Of a stretch of DNA of 24,196 nt, positions 23,611-24,196 are shown piece after piece. Source of the stretch: UBA1672 sp046542355. GTDB lineage: Bacteria > Pseudomonadota > Alphaproteobacteria > Micavibrionales > Micavibrionaceae. A program made the position numbers and the translations under genes. Every line of letters begins with the position of its first letter. Positions within the stretch are counted from its first letter, which is position 1. The stretch is taken from NCBI GenBank assembly GCA_046542355.1, contig JBKHBN010000027.1, positions 1 to 24,196 on the forward strand, given 5' to 3'. The notes below the pieces were generated by a model. The model did not search any database and was not told where the DNA came from. It saw only the letters and a program-made list of their open reading frames with translations.

Positions 23611-23814
23611 CTAAAAACCGGATGCATTTCCTTTGCCTGTCATAAAAGCGCGGTTTAGCGGGGGGTTTCCAGTTTTTTTCATGTATCTGACTATTTTTTC
23701 GGCTGTTTCTTTCCGTAATCCCTTGTTTTGGGCGCTATGCGGGCGCCCGCCGCTCGCATCTCTGTCCGGACGAGTAGGACCACTTCTCAGATAACCCGTA
23801 TTTATCTGTATAGA
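23611..23814 (-). pseudogene. Orphan open frame without a start, 67 codons
   Basis: A frame between TAA (23815-23817) and TAG (23611-23613) stays open for 67 codons and reads like protein (GLRKETAEKIVRYMKKTG, then NPPLNRAFMTGKGNASGF). It lacks an ATG, GTG or TTG until codon 45. The GC-rich 5' part contains palindromes. After the stop, another frame (HPVFRAALKKPKERV) runs to 23577, so a frameshift in an old gene is possible. No family recognised. It may be a 3' fragment left by the adjacent IS200-type element, or a structured RNA region read by chance as open. Confidence 0.25.
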
Positions 23815-23929
23815 TTAAAATGTTCACATTCAACCACGAATATACACAAACGAATGTAATCTTAATGAAAATGTAAGACTGAGTGTTTAATCCATTGGCT
23901 ATCAAATATTAAGTTGGCAGAGTGAAGCT

Positions 23930-23980
23930 CCACGGATCAAGACCCGTGGTATCACCGCTTCGCGTGTGACCTACGGTCAC
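23930..23980 (-). mobile_element. IS200/IS605-type hairpin-bearing end
   Basis: Two perfect 6-bp stem-loops lie immediately beyond the tnpA stop: CCACGG / CCGTGG at 23930-23949 with an 8-nt loop, and GTGACC / GGTCAC at 23966-23980 with a 3-nt loop. The latter overlaps the stop codon. Subterminal hairpins of this kind are the recognition structures of IS200/IS605 single-strand transposases. The exact element boundary cannot be fixed here. Confidence 0.55.
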
Positions 23981-24196
23981 AATTCAAGCTCCGCTTGTCC
24001 AATATCTTCTTTGCCCTGTGTCTCAATATAGCGCTTTATAATACCCTCATCGATGCCCACTGTGCTCACAAAATAATCATCGGACCATATGCCATCTGCA
24101 CCCCAATATGCTTTGCGCATATACTCAAATTTCTTCTTAATTATAGTCCATTGCGGAATTAGTTATACGCTTTAATAATATCGTCGATAGATTTGT
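23977..24196 (-). pseudogene. IS200/IS605-family transposase TnpA, C-terminal part, frame-broken
   Basis: Minus-strand coding ending in TGA at 23979-23977. The last 60 codons read YMRKAYWGADGIWSDDYFVS and then TVGIDEGIIKRYIETQG, the classic C-terminal block of IS200/IS605 Y1 transposases (W.DGYFVSTVG..E..I.RYIE.Q). The catalytic His and Tyr regions lie further upstream, outside or at the edge of the window. The frame is broken near 24150-24165. KSIDDIIKAY is in one frame, NSAM in a second, and TIIKKKFEYM in a third, so at least two small indels are present. The copy is inactive unless supplied in trans. It continues past the window edge. Confidence 0.75.

Noticed and set aside
23762..23790. 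Possible hammerhead or mini-ykkC (guanidine) motif around GTCCGGACGAGTAGGACC
   Set aside because: The hammerhead core (CTGANGA and GAAA) is absent, and only one ACGA-like loop is present where mini-ykkC needs two matching hairpins.

Overview
The window looks like a chromosome segment of a free-living alphaproteobacterium with base composition near or slightly below 50 percent GC (judged by eye). Evidence for this is the housekeeping set: a folate-dependent TrmFO, an ELM1/DUF1022 protein, a DUF502 protein, and the mfd / sdhE / recG cluster that is typical of alphaproteobacteria. No tRNA, rRNA or CRISPR array was seen.

Layout. (1) 1-1130 is a mobile-element scar: the 3' end of an IS256-family transposase gene, a 273-bp MITE-like element with perfect 25-bp terminal inverted repeats and TA flanks, the right terminal repeat of the IS256 element, a TerB-like gene, and two further copies of the MITE end. 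(2) 1173-6434 holds trmFO, an Lrp/AsnC regulator (opposite strand, with a palindrome over its promoter), an ELM1-family gene, trxB and an alpha/beta hydrolase. (3) 6466-12747 is a minus-strand run: mfd, a conserved small protein, an APH-family (AmgK-like) kinase and aspartate aminotransferase. (4) 12835-14802 is btaA-btaB, a two-gene betaine-lipid (DGTS) operon lying between mfd and sdhE. (5) sdhE (minus) and recG (plus) are divergent. (6) 17277-20983 is a minus-strand run: yqhA, manC, DUF502 and a short-form cysE. (7) 21216-23486 holds two tandem paralogous genes of no recognised family; their first 120 residues are nearly identical and the rest has diverged. (8) 23487-24196 contains their promoter, an orphan open frame in a palindrome-rich patch, and a decayed IS200/IS605 TnpA with its hairpin-bearing end.

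How the parts work together. Mfd and RecG serve transcription-coupled repair and fork/recombination processing. SdhE flavinylates succinate dehydrogenase. BtaA and BtaB convert diacylglycerol to a phosphorus-free betaine lipid, which suggests phosphate-poor habitats. TrxB and CysE support thiol and sulfur metabolism, and ManC makes GDP-mannose for surface glycans.

Most of the window is ordinary. The parts worth a second look are the structured MITE cluster at the left end and the tandem modular paralogs at the right end. Both ends carry mobile-element debris, so the core looks flanked by plastic DNA.
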